From: an uncultured Dechloromonas sp.
GTDB taxonomy: Bacteria > Pseudomonadota > Gammaproteobacteria > Burkholderiales > Rhodocyclaceae
NCBI GenBank assembly: GCA_937996725.1
Contig: CALKUR010000113.1
Coordinates: 1-20,571 of the forward strand
DNA: 20,571 nt
Direction: 5' to 3'
In this document: positions 1 to 7,346 of the stretch, piece after piece
How positions within the stretch are numbered: position 1 is the stretch's first letter
How the letters are laid out: each line of letters begins with the position of its first letter
Notes under the pieces: model-generated
What the model was told of the DNA's origin: nothing
Seen by the model: the letters and a program-made list of their open reading frames with translations, nothing else
The model's database searches: none
Translations under genes and position numbers: made by a program

Positions 1-58
1 CACGGATGCTCTTCACCTCGGACAAGAGCTACTTCCATCAGGTTTTCGCCTCTCGCGC

Positions 59-427
59 TTATTTTCTTGGTTTTTCCGTCGCCGCGCTGGTCGCGGTCGC
101 CCTGCAGAGAATCGACGCGGCGCAGGGCGCGCTGGAACAGACCAACGGCACGCTCGACCTCGCGGACGGCACCGCCTGGGCCGCCATCTCCCTCGCGTCC
201 GGCGAGTCCCTCCCTTGCATGGGAGTGTCTTCCGCTCCGGCGGAAGGTGATGAGCCGGGCACCGCCCGCTTGTCGCGGGGGGCGGCGCGGGGCACAGCAG
301 CAGCAGGAGCGGCAGCAGCAGGAGCTGGAGCAGCAGCCGGGGCAGCAGGAGCAGCCGGGGCTTCTTTTTTGCCACAAGCAGAAACAGCAAGAGCGATCAG
401 AGCAGCAACCAGAAGTGATTGTTTCAT
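59..427 (-). CDS. Small Ala/Pro-rich lipoprotein, uncharacterised
   Basis: Predicted 122-residue lipoprotein of unknown function. The N-terminus is a clear lipoprotein signal peptide: Lys at position 3, a hydrophobic stretch LLVAALIALAV, then the lipobox VSAC with Cys18 as the probable lipidated residue, followed by GKKE. An Ala/Pro run (about residues 23-46) comes next, encoded by GCT/CCT-rich near-triplet repeats. The start at 427 has a GGGAAG-type ribosome site just upstream, and a TATAAT box lies at 515-520. From about residue 47 the composition changes abruptly to a mixed, Arg/Ser/Cys-containing sequence with AGG, TCG and GCG codons. The two other minus-strand frames are also largely open here, so the C-terminal half may be misread through a frameshift or may be genuine low-complexity sequence. 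The N-terminal half is well supported. The stop at 59 is uncertain. Confidence 0.6.
   Translation of the reverse strand: MKQSLLVAALIALAVSACGKKEAPAAPAAPAAAPAPAAAAPAAAVPRAAPRDKRAVPGSSPSAGAEDTPMQGRDSPDAREMAAQAVPSARSSVPLVCSSAPCAASILCRATATSAATEKPRK
295..360. repeat. Imperfect CAG/GCA-type triplet repeat
   Basis: The plus strand reads as a run of CAG, GAG and CGG triplets broken by single substitutions. On the minus strand it encodes the Ala/Pro segment of the lipoprotein. Such repeats can change length by slippage in multiples of three without breaking the frame. Nothing suggests a separate function. Confidence 0.6.
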
Positions 428-514
428 TTTCTTCCCTTTGATAAAGGTCGTTGAAGAAGTTCCTGCCCGAAACAGCGTCCGAACAGGACATGACTACACA
501 TGCAGTCTGAGTAA

Positions 515-540
515 ATTATACACATTTTGCCATGGGTCAA
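515..540 (-). promoter_or_regulatory. Putative sigma-70 promoter of the lipoprotein gene
   Basis: On the minus strand a perfect TATAAT occupies 515-520, about 90 bp upstream of the lipoprotein start. TTGACC lies at 535-540, but it is only 14 bp from the -10, which is short. With a standard 17-bp spacer the -35 would be CTGTTG at 538-543, a poor match. The -10 is convincing and the -35 is not. Confidence 0.4.
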
Positions 541-583
541 CAGGGGGTAAAACCGGGGGGCGATCCAGTACAATTCACGACCT

Positions 584-610
584 TGCCGGCGTTTTTTGCC
601 GGCAGTTTTT
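584..610 (+). terminator. Terminator-like hairpin with T-tract upstream of rlmD
   Basis: TGCCGGC (584-590) pairs with GCCGGCA (598-604) around a 7-nt T-rich loop and is followed by TTTTT at 606-610. This is intrinsic-terminator geometry for plus-strand transcription. No plus-strand gene ends just upstream, so it could be a leader attenuator of rlmD or a stop for an unannotated or antisense transcript. Confidence 0.4.
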
Positions 611-663
611 CATGCGCAGGAAGCGCGGTAGCAATGCAGTAGGAATGAGCTAGGAACAGGGTC

Positions 664-2019
664 ATGGCTAAAAATACAGTGGCAACGACGGGGGTGATCG
701 AATCCCTAGATCATGCGGGCCAGGGCATCGCCCGTGCCGAGGGTAAAACCATCTTCGTGGAAGGCGGCTTGCCCGGCGAACGTGTCAGTTGGCTCAGCTA
801 CCGGCGTAAACCCAACTTCGAGATGGCCCGTGTGACCGAGATTCATAAGGCCGCATCAGCCCGTGTGACACCCCGTTGCCCACATTTTGGCGTGTGCGGC
901 GGCTGTTCCTTGCAGCATGCCGATCCAGTCATGCAGATCGCCACCAAACAGCGGGTGCTAGAAGACAACCTGCAACATATTGGTAACGTCAAACCCGGTG
1001 CGGTGTACGCCCCAATCTCTGGGCCGACTTGGCATTACCGTTTCCGTGCTCGCGTCTCGATACGCTTGGTCCCTAAAAAGGGCGGTGTGCTGGTCGGGTT
1101 TCATGAGCGCCGGAGTAGCTATATCGCCGACATGACCTCATGCGAGATTCTGCCCAAGCAAATGTCAGACATGCTGGTGCCATTGCGCCATCTGATCGAG
1201 GGCATGAGCCAGCCAGACCGGATGCCACAGATCGAAATGGCCGTAGGCGAAGCGCCGGACCGTTCCGGTGCGCTGGATATCGTGCTGGTGCTGCGTCACC
1301 TTGAGCCGCTGACCGAAGCGGATCATGCCCATCTGGCGGCATTCGGCCAACAGCATGGGGTACGCTGGTTCCTGCAACCCGGTGGCCCGGCCACCGTGCA
1401 GCCGCTAGACCCGCAAGATGCCCCGCTGCTTACCTACCATCTGCCCAATTTCGGGGTATCTCTGAACTTTGCGCCGACCGAGTTTACTCAGGTGAACCCG
1501 GCGATTAACCATGCCTTGGTTACCAAGGCCATGCGCCTACTGTCGGCGCAGCCCGGTGAGCGTGTCGCGGATATGTTCTGCGGTCTGGGCAACTTCACGC
1601 TGCCCATTGCCCGCAGTGGGGCAGCGGTGGTCGGGGTCGAAGGCAGCGAGGCGCTGGTCTCGCGGGCGGCCGAGAACGCCGCTAAAAATGATCTGGGCCA
1701 TCTGACCAGCTTCTTTGCGGCGAACTTGTTCCTAGATTGCCAGCCGGTGTTGGCACGTATGGGCAAGCTCGACCGCATGCTCATTGACCCGCCGCGTGAG
1801 GGTGCGCTAGAGCTGGTGCAGGCGCTGCCCGATGCCGACCAACCGCGCGGCGATGCGCCGCATACGATCGTATACGTGTCCTGCAACCCGGCAACCCTAG
1901 CCCGGGATGCCGGCGTTCTGGTCAATCTAAAAGGCTATCAGCTCGAAGGGGCAGGTATCGCCAATATGTTCCCGCATACGGCCCACGTGGAGTCGATTGC
2001 GGTATTCCGCAGAGCGTAG
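664..2019 (+). CDS. rlmD: 23S rRNA (uracil(1939)-C(5))-methyltransferase RlmD
   Basis: Cytoplasmic SAM-dependent enzyme that makes m5U1939 in 23S rRNA. It has 451 residues, against 433 in E. coli RlmD/RumA. An N-terminal TRAM-like RNA-binding domain spans about residues 5-60. The [4Fe-4S] cluster cysteines are Cys72, Cys78, Cys81 (CPHFGVCGGC) and Cys160. The Rossmann methyltransferase domain has the SAM motif DMFCGLGNFTLP (303-314), DPPREGA (375-381), the nucleophile Cys407 in YVSCNPATLARD, and the general base Glu443 near the C-terminus. All four cluster Cys and both catalytic residues are present, so the enzyme looks intact. Compared with E. coli, extra residues occur between the DPPR motif and the nucleophile. 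It is monocistronic, flanked by a terminator-like hairpin upstream and a strong bidirectional terminator downstream. Confidence 0.96.
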   Translation: MAKNTVATTGVIESLDHAGQGIARAEGKTIFVEGGLPGERVSWLSYRRKPNFEMARVTEIHKAASARVTPRCPHFGVCGGCSLQHADPVMQIATKQRVLEDNLQHIGNVKPGAVYAPISGPTWHYRFRARVSIRLVPKKGGVLVGFHERRSSYIADMTSCEILPKQMSDMLVPLRHLIEGMSQPDRMPQIEMAVGEAPDRSGALDIVLVLRHLEPLTEADHAHLAAFGQQHGVRWFLQPGGPATVQPLDPQDAPLLTYHLPNFGVSLNFAPTEFTQVNPAINHALVTKAMRLLSAQPGERVADMFCGLGNFTLPIARSGAAVVGVEGSEALVSRAAENAAKNDLGHLTSFFAANLFLDCQPVLARMGKLDRMLIDPPREGALELVQALPDADQPRGDAPHTIVYVSCNPATLARDAGVLVNLKGYQLEGAGIANMFPHTAHVESIAVFRRA

Positions 2020-2038
2020 GCGGCTAGGCTACACCCCA

Positions 2039-2077
2039 AAGCAAAACGCCCGGCATCACTGCGCGGGCGTTTTGCTT
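2039..2077. terminator. Bidirectional intrinsic terminator between convergent genes
   Basis: A perfect 14-bp inverted repeat, AAGCAAAACGCCCG (2039-2052) against CGGGCGTTTTGCTT (2064-2077), flanks an 11-nt loop. The A/T-rich outer arm provides a T-tract on each strand. It sits 19 bp after the rlmD stop and 23 bp after the end of the opposing 96-aa gene, so it can terminate both. Confidence 0.9.
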
Positions 2078-2100
2078 GGATCTCGGGAGAGATGTTGTTC

Positions 2101-2391
2101 TTAAGCAGCAACCTTCACGATCAGGTTGGCGCTGTTCAGGTAGGCGTCGGAGAAGATCTGACGTGCCAGACGGTAAGCGGCACCATTCTTGGTCTTGAAG
2201 CGGGCGATCTCTTCGATGAAAAGCTTGAGAGAATCGGCCAGGCACTTCTTCAAACCCTGCTGATCGAGCAGACCCAGGTCATAGTCGCAAACGGCGGAAT
2301 TGCGACCCAGGCCTTCAATTTCCTTCGACGTCATGTGCAGCGAGTGCTCCAGCTGGCGCACGACCATTTCTGTTGAAGCTTTCTTGCCCAT
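2101..2391 (-). CDS. Hypothetical 96-residue protein
   Basis: I do not recognise this protein. It has 96 residues and starts MGKKASTEMVVRQLE. It has no signal peptide and no long hydrophobic segment, and its pattern is helix-favouring with alternating charged and aliphatic positions, suggesting a small soluble helical cytoplasmic protein. Two cysteines occur, at about positions 35 and 50. Support for a real gene: AGAGG lies 9 nt before the ATG, codon choice resembles the neighbours, and the 3' end coincides with a strong shared terminator. It stands alone, with rlmD converging and about 166 bp separating it from the upstream co-directional membrane-protein gene. No function can be inferred from the sequence. 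Confidence 0.75.
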   Translation of the reverse strand: MGKKASTEMVVRQLEHSLHMTSKEIEGLGRNSAVCDYDLGLLDQQGLKKCLADSLKLFIEEIARFKTKNGAAYRLARQIFSDAYLNSANLIVKVAA

Positions 2392-2515
2392 TTTGCTAAA
2401 CCTCTGTTCGGTGAATCGGCCTAAATTTCAGACCGCGTAGAGCCAATAACGCGTTAACGATGGGCGGCGTTGACACGCTGGGTTAAAAATTTGTAACTAT
2501 TTGATCTTAAATAAA

Positions 2516-2541
2516 AAAAGGAGTCCAAAAGGACTCCTTTT
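2516..2541 (-). terminator. Intrinsic terminator of the BI-1/YccA gene
   Basis: On the minus strand AAAAGGAGTCC pairs with GGACTCCTTTT across a TTTT loop (11-bp stem) and runs on into further Ts (plus-strand A-run from 2513). It lies 17 bp after the stop of the YccA-like gene and isolates the 96-aa gene from upstream transcription. Confidence 0.9.
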
Positions 2542-2557
2542 CCCGGGGTGGATCGCT

Positions 2558-3253
2558 TTAGTCGCGGTCGTTGCCGGTAAAGATCATCAGCAGGTTCAGC
2601 AGGCTGACGAACAGGTTGTAGATGTCCAGGTACACCGCCAGGGTGGCCGTGATGTAGTTGGTTTCGCCGCCATTCACGATACGGCTCAGGTCATACAGCA
2701 GGTAACCGGTGAACAGCAGGGCGCCAATGGCCGAAATGGCAATCGCCATGGCCGGAATGGCCAGGAAGATGTTGGCCAGCGAAGCGATGATCAGCAGAAT
2801 CAGGCCGGCAAACAGGAAGTTGCCCATGAAGCTGAAGTCGCGCTTGCTCACGCTGGTGTACATGGCCAGCGAGAAGAAGATCGCGGCCGTAGCGCTACCC
2901 GCCATGGCGATCAGGGCACCGCCGTTAGTCATGCCAAGTGCCACGCTCAGGATCTGCGAGAGCATCAGGCCCATGAAGAAGGTAAAGCCGAGCAGCAGGA
3001 ACACACCCGTCATGCTGTTTTGGTTGCGCTGGATGCCCCACATAAAGGCGAAGGCGATACCAAAGAAGAGCAGGGTGCCCATGATCGGGCTACCGGCCAT
3101 CAGCATCGGTACGCCAGAACCAAGGCCGACAACCGCACCAAGAACGGTGGGGATCAGCGACAGGGCCAGCAGCCAATAGGTATTGCGCAGGACCTGGTTA
3201 CGGCCTGCATTGATGGTCATGCCGCCAAAAGACGGGGTCGAGCGAATATCCAT
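2558..3253 (-). CDS. Bax inhibitor-1 / YccA family inner membrane protein
   Basis: 231-residue multi-pass membrane protein of the Bax inhibitor-1 (UPF0005) family. After a polar N-terminus (MDIRSTPSFGGMTINAGRN) there are about seven hydrophobic segments. The last region contains the family's acidic pattern, YDLSRIVNGGE followed by a stretch beginning DIYNLFVSLLNLL. E. coli YccA is an inner-membrane substrate and modulator of the FtsH protease; BI-1 relatives are described as pH-sensitive calcium-leak proteins. Which applies here is not visible. I chose the ATG at 3253 because GAGGA lies 8 nt upstream; an in-frame ATG at 3283 would add 10 residues but has no ribosome site. The gene is 98 bp downstream of lpxH and has its own terminator. 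Confidence 0.9.
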   Translation of the reverse strand: MDIRSTPSFGGMTINAGRNQVLRNTYWLLALSLIPTVLGAVVGLGSGVPMLMAGSPIMGTLLFFGIAFAFMWGIQRNQNSMTGVFLLLGFTFFMGLMLSQILSVALGMTNGGALIAMAGSATAAIFFSLAMYTSVSKRDFSFMGNFLFAGLILLIIASLANIFLAIPAMAIAISAIGALLFTGYLLYDLSRIVNGGETNYITATLAVYLDIYNLFVSLLNLLMIFTGNDRD

Positions 3254-3285
3254 GGACAGGTTCCTCAGTAAAAACGGATTCAACG

Positions 3286-3315
3286 CGTATATGGTAGCTG
3301 AAAACCCATATTCAA
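3286..3315 (-). promoter_or_regulatory. Weak sigma-70-like promoter for the YccA-like gene
   Basis: On the minus strand TTGAAT (3310-3315) and TATACG (3286-3291) are separated by 18 bp and lie about 33 bp before the chosen start. Each hexamer is an imperfect match, so this is tentative. Read-through from ppiB-lpxH is the alternative, since no terminator is seen after lpxH. Confidence 0.3.
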
Positions 3316-3351
3316 GCCGACGCAGCTTAACAGTGGCTTATGAAGCGGATA

Positions 3352-4092
3352 TTAAATGGTGTGGCGGGTCAGCCGGGCCTCGTCGGCTTCAGCCTGGTCA
3401 TCCCAGGCCAGATAGTCGCCCCGGTCGTTGGACCAGTCGGCCAGCACCCAGCGTTCGACGTGAATGCCATCCACAATGAGGTCGTGGGTCGCCGGGCGAT
3501 GGGTATGGCCATGGATCAGCGTGGCGTAGCCATAACGGCGCGCTTCGTCCTCCACCGTGGCCTCAGACACATCGGTCATGGACAGCGTCTGGGCATCATA
3601 ACGACGTCCTTCGCTCTTCCAGCGCAGCCAGCGGGCCATGAGTCGGCGTACCCAGTAGGGGTATCCCAGAAACTTGGTCTGAATCTTCGGGTCATGCACC
3701 ATGGCGCGATAGCGCTGGTAGGCCACGTCGTCGGTGCAATACAGGTCGCCATGCGAGAGCAGAAACTGCCAGTTGGGCAGCGACAGCACATAGGGGTCGG
3801 TCAGGCGGTGCATGCCCAGCTTGGCCAGGACCGCATCACTCAGCAAAAAATCCCGGTTGCCCGCCATAAAGGATACGGCAACCCCCGACTGCGTCAGCTC
3901 ACGCAGGGCAGCAAATACGGGTTGGTAGGCGCGGCGCTTGAGGTCTTCGTCGCCGACCCAGGCCTCAAAAATATCGCCCAGCAGGTAAACGGCTGAGGCC
4001 TCCCGGCGGGCGCGTTCCAGAAAACTCAGGAAGCGCGCCGTAATCGCCGGGGTGTCCGATGAGAGGTGCACATCGGACGCAAAAAAAATCAT
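3352..4092 (-). CDS. lpxH: UDP-2,3-diacylglucosamine diphosphatase LpxH
   Basis: Peripheral inner-membrane enzyme of lipid A synthesis. It hydrolyses UDP-2,3-diacylglucosamine to lipid X and UMP. The 246 residues form one calcineurin-like metallophosphoesterase domain with every metal-site motif: Asp7/His9 in SDVHL, Asp40 in LGDIFEAW, Asn79 in GNRD, His114 in SHGD, and His194/His196/His198 in HGHTHRP. Spacing matches E. coli LpxH almost residue for residue. The ATG overlaps the ppiB stop (ATGA), so translation is probably coupled. Codons 2-4 contain a run of eight T, a possible slippage spot. The C-terminal tail is acidic. An intact lpxH indicates a lipid A-producing outer membrane. Confidence 0.96.
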   Translation of the reverse strand: MIFFASDVHLSSDTPAITARFLSFLERARREASAVYLLGDIFEAWVGDEDLKRRAYQPVFAALRELTQSGVAVSFMAGNRDFLLSDAVLAKLGMHRLTDPYVLSLPNWQFLLSHGDLYCTDDVAYQRYRAMVHDPKIQTKFLGYPYWVRRLMARWLRWKSEGRRYDAQTLSMTDVSEATVEDEARRYGYATLIHGHTHRPATHDLIVDGIHVERWVLADWSNDRGDYLAWDDQAEADEARLTRHTI

Positions 4093-4586
4093 TTAACCGT
4101 AACCGACTGGATCACCACGTCTTCCTTCGGCACGTCTTGATGGAAACCGCTGGTGCCGGTCTTCACTGCCTTGATCTTGTTGACCGTATCCATACCATCG
4201 GTCACTTTACCGAACACGGCGTAGCCCCAGCCTTGCGGTGTTTCGCTCTTAAAATTCAGGAAATCGTTGTCGGCGACATTGATAAAGAACTGTGCCGTGG
4301 CCGATTGTGGGTCGTTCGTACGTGCCATGGCAATGGTGCCGGTCGTGTTCTTCAGGCCGTTGTTGGCTTCGTTCTTGATCGGCGCATTGGTCGACTTTTG
4401 CTTCATGCCTGGCTCGAAACCGCCGCCCTGAATCATGAAGCCATTAATCACGCGATGAAAGATCGTGTTGTCGTAATGGCCTTCGCGGGCGTACGTCAGA
4501 AAATTAGCCACCGACACCGGCGCGTGTTCGTTATCGAGTTCCAGCGTGATCGGGCCGTAATTGGTGTTGAGGATGACGGTTTGCAT
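4089..4586 (-). CDS. ppiB: Cytoplasmic peptidyl-prolyl cis-trans isomerase (cyclophilin)
   Basis: 165-residue single-domain cyclophilin that catalyses cis-trans isomerisation of proline peptide bonds. Hallmarks are FHRVINGFMIQGG (catalytic Arg in FHRV, about residue 45), QSATAQFFINV and DFLNF, the usual core of the active-site groove. There is no signal peptide, so it is the cytoplasmic PpiB type (E. coli PpiB has 164 residues). A good AAGGAG ribosome site lies about 9 nt before the ATG. It is the first gene of the pair ppiB-lpxH, with a 4-nt ATGA overlap, and diverges from cysS across 117 bp. I could not pick a convincing promoter for it in that gap. Confidence 0.95.
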   Translation of the reverse strand: MQTVILNTNYGPITLELDNEHAPVSVANFLTYAREGHYDNTIFHRVINGFMIQGGGFEPGMKQKSTNAPIKNEANNGLKNTTGTIAMARTNDPQSATAQFFINVADNDFLNFKSETPQGWGYAVFGKVTDGMDTVNKIKAVKTGTSGFHQDVPKEDVVIQSVTVK

Positions 4587-4653
4587 GAAAGCTTTCTCCT
4601 TGGGGGGGCTTGATTGGCATCCCTGCCTTAGGGGCCGGGTTTGCCGTGGGTCG

Positions 4654-4662
4654 TGCTATATT
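4654..4662 (+). promoter_or_regulatory. Extended -10 promoter element for cysS
   Basis: TGC followed by TATATT (4657-4662) is an extended -10 pattern. It would place a start site near 4669, about 35 nt before the cysS ATG. No good -35 is present at the standard distance, which is tolerated by extended -10 promoters. Confidence 0.4.
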
Positions 4663-4703
4663 CAAAGACGCATTTTATCCGCATTTCCCTTGGTTACGCC
4701 CCC

Positions 4704-6092
4704 ATGCTGTCGATCTATAACACCCTTGCTCGCGAAAAAACCCCGTTAAAGCCGATTCATCCGGGGCAGGTACGCATGTACGTTTGCGGCATGACCGTTT
4801 ACGACTTTTGTCACCTGGGCCACGCCCGAGTGATGGTCGTCTTCGACATGGTCTACCGCTGGCTCATGGCCCAGGGCTACCAGGTCGAGTACGTGCGTAA
4901 CATCACCGACATCGACGACAAAATCATCAATCGCGCCAACGAGCGTGGCGAAACGATCCAGCAACTCACTGATCGTTATATCGCCGCCATGCACGAAGAC
5001 AGCGACGCGCTCGGCGTGCTACGGCCGAGCCAAGAACCGCGGGCAACCGAATATGTCCAAGAAATGCTCGACCTGATCGGTACGCTCGAAGACAAAGGAT
5101 TGGCCTACCAGGGCGGCGACGGCGACGTGAACTTTGCCGTGCGCAAGTTTCCGGGTTACGGCAAGCTCTCCGGCAAATCGCTCGACGATCTGCGCGCTGG
5201 CGAACGTGTGGCCGTGGCCGGTGCCAAAGAAGATCCGCTCGACTTCGTGCTGTGGAAGCACGCTAAAGCGGGCGAGCCCGCCTGGGCCTCACCCTGGGGC
5301 GATGGTCGCCCGGGTTGGCATATTGAATGTTCGGCCATGAGCAGCGCCTTACTCGGTCATCACTTTGATATCCACGGTGGTGGTGCCGATCTACAATTCC
5401 CGCACCACGAGAACGAAATCGCGCAGTCCGAAGGCGCGCATGGCGGCACCTTTGCCAACATCTGGATGCACAACGGCTTCATCCGTGTCGAAAAAGACGG
5501 CATCGAAGAGAAGATGTCGAAGTCACTCGGCAACTTCTTCACCATCCGCGACGTGCTCAAGGTCTACGACCCAGAAATCATTCGCTTCTTCATTTTGCGT
5601 GCGCAGTACCGCAGCCCGCTGAATTACTCGACCTCACATCTCGACGATGCCGGTCATGCGCTGGAACGTTTGTACACGGCGCTCCGTAACGTGCCGGCTG
5701 AAGATGTGGCTGTCGACTGGTCAAGTCCGTTCGGCCAGAAGTTTGCCGCCGCCATGAACGACGACTTCAACACGCCAGAAGCCATGGCCGTCTTGTTCGA
5801 ACTAGTTCAGGCCGTGAATCGTGATCAATGCACCAAACTCGCCGGGCAGCTCAAAGCACTGGCTGGCGTGCTGGGGCTGCTGCAACGCGCACCGGAGGCT
5901 TTTTTGCAGCGTTCCACCGGTATGGATGCTGAAGGGCTGACACCGGAACAGATCGAAGCCAAGATTCAAGAGCGTCTCGATGCGCGCAAGGCGAAAGACT
6001 TCGCTACGGCCGACCGCGTCCGCAAAGAACTCCTTGATGCGGGCGTCGTCCTCGAAGATACCCCGCAGGGCACGATCTGGCGTCGCGCCTGA
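4704..6092 (+). CDS. cysS: Cysteinyl-tRNA synthetase
   Basis: Class I aminoacyl-tRNA synthetase that charges tRNA-Cys. From the ATG at 4704 it has 462 residues (E. coli 461). The nucleotide-binding HIGH motif is HLGH at 37-40. The zinc ligands that select cysteine are all present at the E. coli positions: Cys28 (VCGMTVYD), Cys209 (WHIECSAM), His234 and Glu238 (HHENE). KMSKS is at 270-274. A C-terminal anticodon-binding helical region follows, ending in the typical RKAKDFATADRVRKEL segment. The upstream in-frame ATG at 4641 would add 21 residues with no homology and would begin before the likely promoter, so I reject it. No strong ribosome site is visible before 4704. The MFS gene follows after 11 bp. 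Confidence 0.97.
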   Translation: MLSIYNTLAREKTPLKPIHPGQVRMYVCGMTVYDFCHLGHARVMVVFDMVYRWLMAQGYQVEYVRNITDIDDKIINRANERGETIQQLTDRYIAAMHEDSDALGVLRPSQEPRATEYVQEMLDLIGTLEDKGLAYQGGDGDVNFAVRKFPGYGKLSGKSLDDLRAGERVAVAGAKEDPLDFVLWKHAKAGEPAWASPWGDGRPGWHIECSAMSSALLGHHFDIHGGGADLQFPHHENEIAQSEGAHGGTFANIWMHNGFIRVEKDGIEEKMSKSLGNFFTIRDVLKVYDPEIIRFFILRAQYRSPLNYSTSHLDDAGHALERLYTALRNVPAEDVAVDWSSPFGQKFAAAMNDDFNTPEAMAVLFELVQAVNRDQCTKLAGQLKALAGVLGLLQRAPEAFLQRSTGMDAEGLTPEQIEAKIQERLDARKAKDFATADRVRKELLDAGVVLEDTPQGTIWRRA

Positions 6093-6103
6093 TCGGCAAA
6101 CCC

Positions 6104-7309
6104 ATGACACAACGACTGCAGTTGGCGCACGCTGAGCGCGCCATGCTGCTCATTCTGGCCGGCGTTCAGTTCTGCCATGTGCTGGACTTCATGATCATGA
6201 TGCCGCTGGGGCCGTTTCTCATCAGCGCCCTGAGTATCACTACGCATGAGTTTGCTTTGCTAGTCGCCAGCTACAGTTTCAGCGCGGCGGCGGCCGGGTT
6301 GCTCATCGCCCCGATTGTCGATCGATTTGAGCGCAAGCGTTTTCTGCTGGCCATCTTTGCGGCCTTTGCCATCGCGACCCTACTCTGTGCGCTGTCGCCG
6401 GGTTTTCTCACGCTGCTCATTGCGCGCGGCCTAGCCGGTATCTTCGGCGGCATGATGGGCGCACTGGTGCATACCATGGTGGCCGATGCCATTCCCTTTG
6501 AACGGCGGGCGAAGGCCACAGGGTATGTCGCGACGGCATTCTCTGTGTCGAGTATTGCCGGTGTACCGCTTTCATTGCTGCTGGCCGATGTGCTCGGCTG
6601 GCAGGCCCCCTTTGTGCTGATTGCGCTCATTAGCGCGGGTCTTATCTGGTTTGGTCATCGCGCATTGCCAGACTTTCGGGCGCATCTCGATACCCGGCGC
6701 GAAGAGCGGGCAATTCGCCAGATGCTGCGCGTTGCGGTCGAGCCGAATCATCTACGCGCCATGCTGCTCACCTGTCTGGTCATCTTGGGTGGTTTTACCG
6801 TTATTCCGTACATCACCCTCTACACCATTGCCAATGTTGGTATCGCCAGCGACGAAATCCCCGCGATCTATTTTCTGGGCGGTGCGGCCACACTGGTGAC
6901 TGCGCGCCTCATCGGCGCACTATCGGATCGCTTCGGCAAGGTTATTGTGTTCCGCATCGTCGCCATCGGTGCCTGCGTGCCCGTGCTCTTAGTCACCAAC
7001 CTAGCCCAGGTCTCGTTGGTGATCTGGCTTGCCATCACGACGCTCTTCTTTATTCTGGTGTCTGGTCGTATGGTGCCCTTGCTCGCCATTGTGGGTGCGG
7101 CAGTCAAACCGCAAGAGCGGGGCACGTTCCTATCGCTCAACGCCACCGTGCAATCCATGGCTATGGGCCTAGCCAGTATGATCGGCGGGGTGTTCATTAC
7201 CCAAACGCCCGATGGCTTCATCAGCGGTTACGGTTGGGTCGGGCTGGTCGCCGCCAGCTTCAACGTGCTGGCCGCGCTGTGGGTCGGCCGAGTCGCCATC
7301 AGAAATTAA
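6104..7309 (+). CDS. Major facilitator superfamily transporter (DHA1-like)
   Basis: 401-residue inner-membrane secondary transporter with about twelve hydrophobic segments in two halves. Motif A-like loops follow TM2 (DRFERKRF) and TM8 (GALSDRFGK). A conserved Asp lies in TM1 (FCHVLDFMIMMPLG, about residue 28), typical of the drug:H+ antiporter-1 family; sugar or amino-acid efflux proteins share this layout. The substrate cannot be read from sequence. It begins 11 bp after the cysS stop with no clear ribosome site and is followed after 37 bp by the rhodanese gene, so the three could be cotranscribed, though no functional link with cysS is evident. The N-terminus is intact and the C-terminus ends normally (VGRVAIRN). 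Confidence 0.9.
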   Translation: MTQRLQLAHAERAMLLILAGVQFCHVLDFMIMMPLGPFLISALSITTHEFALLVASYSFSAAAAGLLIAPIVDRFERKRFLLAIFAAFAIATLLCALSPGFLTLLIARGLAGIFGGMMGALVHTMVADAIPFERRAKATGYVATAFSVSSIAGVPLSLLLADVLGWQAPFVLIALISAGLIWFGHRALPDFRAHLDTRREERAIRQMLRVAVEPNHLRAMLLTCLVILGGFTVIPYITLYTIANVGIASDEIPAIYFLGGAATLVTARLIGALSDRFGKVIVFRIVAIGACVPVLLVTNLAQVSLVIWLAITTLFFILVSGRMVPLLAIVGAAVKPQERGTFLSLNATVQSMAMGLASMIGGVFITQTPDGFISGYGWVGLVAASFNVLAALWVGRVAIRN

Positions 7310-7346
7310 TTTTCGGTCGTGGCGACAAGCAAAAGGAAAAACCTAA

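Noticed and set aside
6..653. 215-codon plus-strand open frame opposite the lipoprotein, with GC-ending codons
   Set aside because: It overlaps the better-supported lipoprotein N-terminus (signal peptide, lipobox, ribosome site, -10 box), runs through that gene's promoter and through the hairpin before rlmD, and its middle is only the mirror of the Ala/Pro repeat. Its first 75 codons remain ambiguous and are covered as a finding.
2501..3271. 256-codon plus-strand frame opposite the YccA-like gene
   Set aside because: It is Gln/His/Arg-rich, as expected for the complement of a membrane protein gene, and it starts inside the terminator region.
4641..4703. Upstream ATG of cysS adding 21 residues
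   Set aside because: The extra residues are not part of the family, the zinc and HIGH motifs fall at E. coli positions only with the start at 4704, and the extension would include the likely promoter.
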